A stretch of 25,195 nt of DNA. Origin: Thermomucor indicae-seudaticae (Eukaryota; Mucoromycota; Mucoromycetes; Mucorales; Lichtheimiaceae). The notes beneath the pieces were generated by a model. It was not told the DNA's origin. It saw nothing but the letters and a program-made list of their open reading frames with translations, and searched no databases. The position numbers and the translations under genes are program-made. This document shows positions 23,800 to 25,195 of the stretch, piece after piece. The stretch lies in contig JSYX01000498.1 of assembly GCA_000787465.1 (NCBI GenBank), positions 1-25,195 of the forward strand, read 5' to 3'. Position 1 is the first letter of the stretch; each line of letters begins with the position of its first letter.

Positions 23800-24992
23800 T
23801 TGCAGCCCTCTCTGGCACACCCTTACTCAGGTATTCCCCACCTATGGCATCATTTATGTACCTCGTCCATCTTCGTGCCGACCTTGGAGACTGAAGGGAT
23901 GAGTGGATTAGGGTTTAGATGGGCCCAAATGTAAAAGAGTTGTGAAGCTCCATGCTTCCTCCAGCCTTGTATGAATTTCGCCATCGTTTCATCTTGCGAT
24001 TCCTCTTTGTTCAAGATTTTTCTGCAGTCTTCAAGTCTCAAACTAAGTTAGAACTTTCATATCTGTTCGACTGTAGATTGTGGTTACGTCGGTGGTGATC
24101 CTTTAAAACGGGAAGTGAGTGACATTACGATGGCGCTCTAGCATAGTCACCTATGCTGTAATTCTTAAGGAGCTGTAGACGGTTGGAATACGTTTCGATG
24201 CGGTCTAGTATTGCGCCCACATACTGTTTAGTGTGCCTTTCTTGGTAAGAAGAGCATTACGATGTTCTTTGGTATATGACCTGTCAAGCGCCTTTATCCG
24301 ACAGACCTGTGGACAGCCGAAATACGTTCCGGTGTGGTCAAAGGCGTAAACCCGGCTACAGTCAACTAACAGCAGGTCACTGACTTCCTTCTAGACTCAC
24401 TTTTAGTATGCCCTTTCGAGCCTCTTCGAGGCAATCTGACTCAAAGCTCAGGATGGTACAGCGCATATTGTATCCTGTAGCACTAGGAAAAGCGTTATAG
24501 CTCAACATTTGTTAAGCATGTCCTGCCAGATGAAGCTTTCCAATCGAACCGTTAGTTTAACCACTACTTCCTTTGTCAAAGTATAAAATTGTTTCCTTTA
24601 CAATACGAAGAGCGCATAACAACTGTGGGCTAACGCACTTATGTATATATGGATTCGGCCAGTCAAAGATATGAGGGGGTTTCAACAGTTTTGTAAAACT
24701 GTAGAACTAAAGATTTTGAAGAAGCGGGAAAAAATAATGAATCCTGATTGCCTCAAGTTAATCACCGGTCCTTTCTACAGCTTTTTAAACTTTTTCTAAA
24801 GAATCGCTGAAGAAGTATTCTTAAAGAAGACTTTTATTCCTTCTTTGCGCTGGGTTATTCGAGTTATTCTTAGGCACTGGCGCGATCTCAGTGACCTATC
24901 ACACGTCGTCAGGCTATGAAAAGTTTTTTTCGTGAGACACGGCGCTGAGAAACCGTTTTCTTTCTTTTCTTCTTCTAAAGACATTTTAAGAT
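23800..24992. other. Gene-poor stretch upstream of MGM1
   Basis: About 1.2 kb with no supported gene. The first part is the MGM1 promoter side, with a telo-box-like TTAGGGTTTA at 23908-23917. Around 24120-24415 there is a decayed duplication. Small open frames at 23850-24041 (-) and 24796-24999 (-) show no recognisable motif. Confidence 0.5.
24123..24412. repeat. Diverged tandem duplication
   Basis: Three ordered blocks recur: CATTACGATG at 24123 and 24255; a 33-bp block at 24173-24205 and 24307-24339 (25 of 33 identical); and TTTAGTGTGCC at 24227 versus TTTAGTATGCC at 24402. The offsets are 132, 134 and 175 bp, so the second copy carries roughly 40 extra bases near its end. All eight differences in the 33-bp block are transitions. 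Confidence 0.5.
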
Positions 24993-25195
24993 ATGCCAAA
25001 CATCAGCCAAAGACAAGCTTTGATTGCTTTCTTAGAAGACGCTATAGTCGCCAAAATCATAGAGCGCGAAATCGATGGATCTGATGACGAGCCGGAAATG
25101 GAACTAGAAGATATGCCTGAAGTCATCGCATATGCTACTGTCCTCAATCACCGTTACTTGGGAGATAGAGTCCGTGTTCCGCGTGCGCCTGCTCA
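24993..25195 (+). CDS. N-terminal fragment of an ORF, possibly a Harbinger-like transposase
   Basis: An open frame begins at ATG 24993 (MPNISQRQALIAFLEDAIVA) and runs 67 codons off the right edge. It has an acidic middle (DGSDDEPEMELEDMPEV) and then LNHRYLGDRVRVPRAP. The layout, a short helical start, an acidic stretch and an RYL-x-x-R-x-x-x-PR segment, resembles the N-termini of fungal PIF/Harbinger-type DDE nucleases as I remember them. The catalytic part is outside the window, so this is tentative. An ordinary cellular gene remains possible. Confidence 0.45.
   Translation, partial: MPNISQRQALIAFLEDAIVAKIIEREIDGSDDEPEMELEDMPEVIAYATVLNHRYLGDRVRVPRAPA

Noticed and set aside
23850..24041. 63-codon minus-strand frame upstream of MGM1
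   Set aside because: No motif and no relation to the MGM1 presequence; it ends before the gene.

Overview
This is intron-dense eukaryotic DNA from a fungus, most likely an early-diverging lineage (Mucoromycota-like). Introns are 47-77 nt with GT-AG ends and CTAAC/CTGAC-type branch sites, genes are packed tightly on both strands, and the proteins resemble fungal orthologues (the proteasome subunit is closest to yeast Pup3, and Hsp90 ends in MEEVD). Species cannot be named from the sequence. All exon structures below are my own reconstructions by reading frame, splice signals and remembered family alignments; phases were checked arithmetically at each junction.

Layout, left to right: a broken Tc1/mariner-type transposase with TGACCCA repeats (288-855); TM9SF1-type nonaspanin on + (894-3423, 12 exons); HSP90 on - (5712-3548), convergent with TM9SF1; a TCERG1/CA150-like WW-FF protein on - (7475-5856), whose 3' end overlaps the likely HSP90 promoter; a small Ser-rich orphan gene on + (8346-8762); an unidentified ORF on - (9017-8766); proteasome beta-3 (PUP3) on - (10049-9111, 6 exons including a 3-nt and a 6-nt coding exon); thioredoxin reductase (TRR1) on - (12005-10889); a frameshifted hypothetical ORF on + (12844-13372); a SNF2/STH1-type chromatin-remodelling ATPase on - (18086-13757, 14 exons) without a visible bromodomain; EDC3 on + (18241-20198, 9 exons), divergent from SNF2 across 154 bp; mitochondrial dynamin MGM1 on - (23682-20521) with a GC-AG intron; a 1.2-kb gene-poor stretch with a decayed duplication (23800-24992); and the start of a possible Harbinger-like transposase ORF running off the right edge (24993 onward).

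The genes are housekeeping: protein folding, proteolysis, redox, chromatin, mRNA decay, membrane traffic and mitochondrial fusion. They do not form a cluster of related function. What stands out is architectural: minimal coding exons in PUP3, noncanonical splice donors, regulatory sites embedded in or squeezed between genes, a bromodomain-less SNF2 protein, and transposon debris at both edges. I did not find evidence of a new defence, CRISPR or biosynthetic system.
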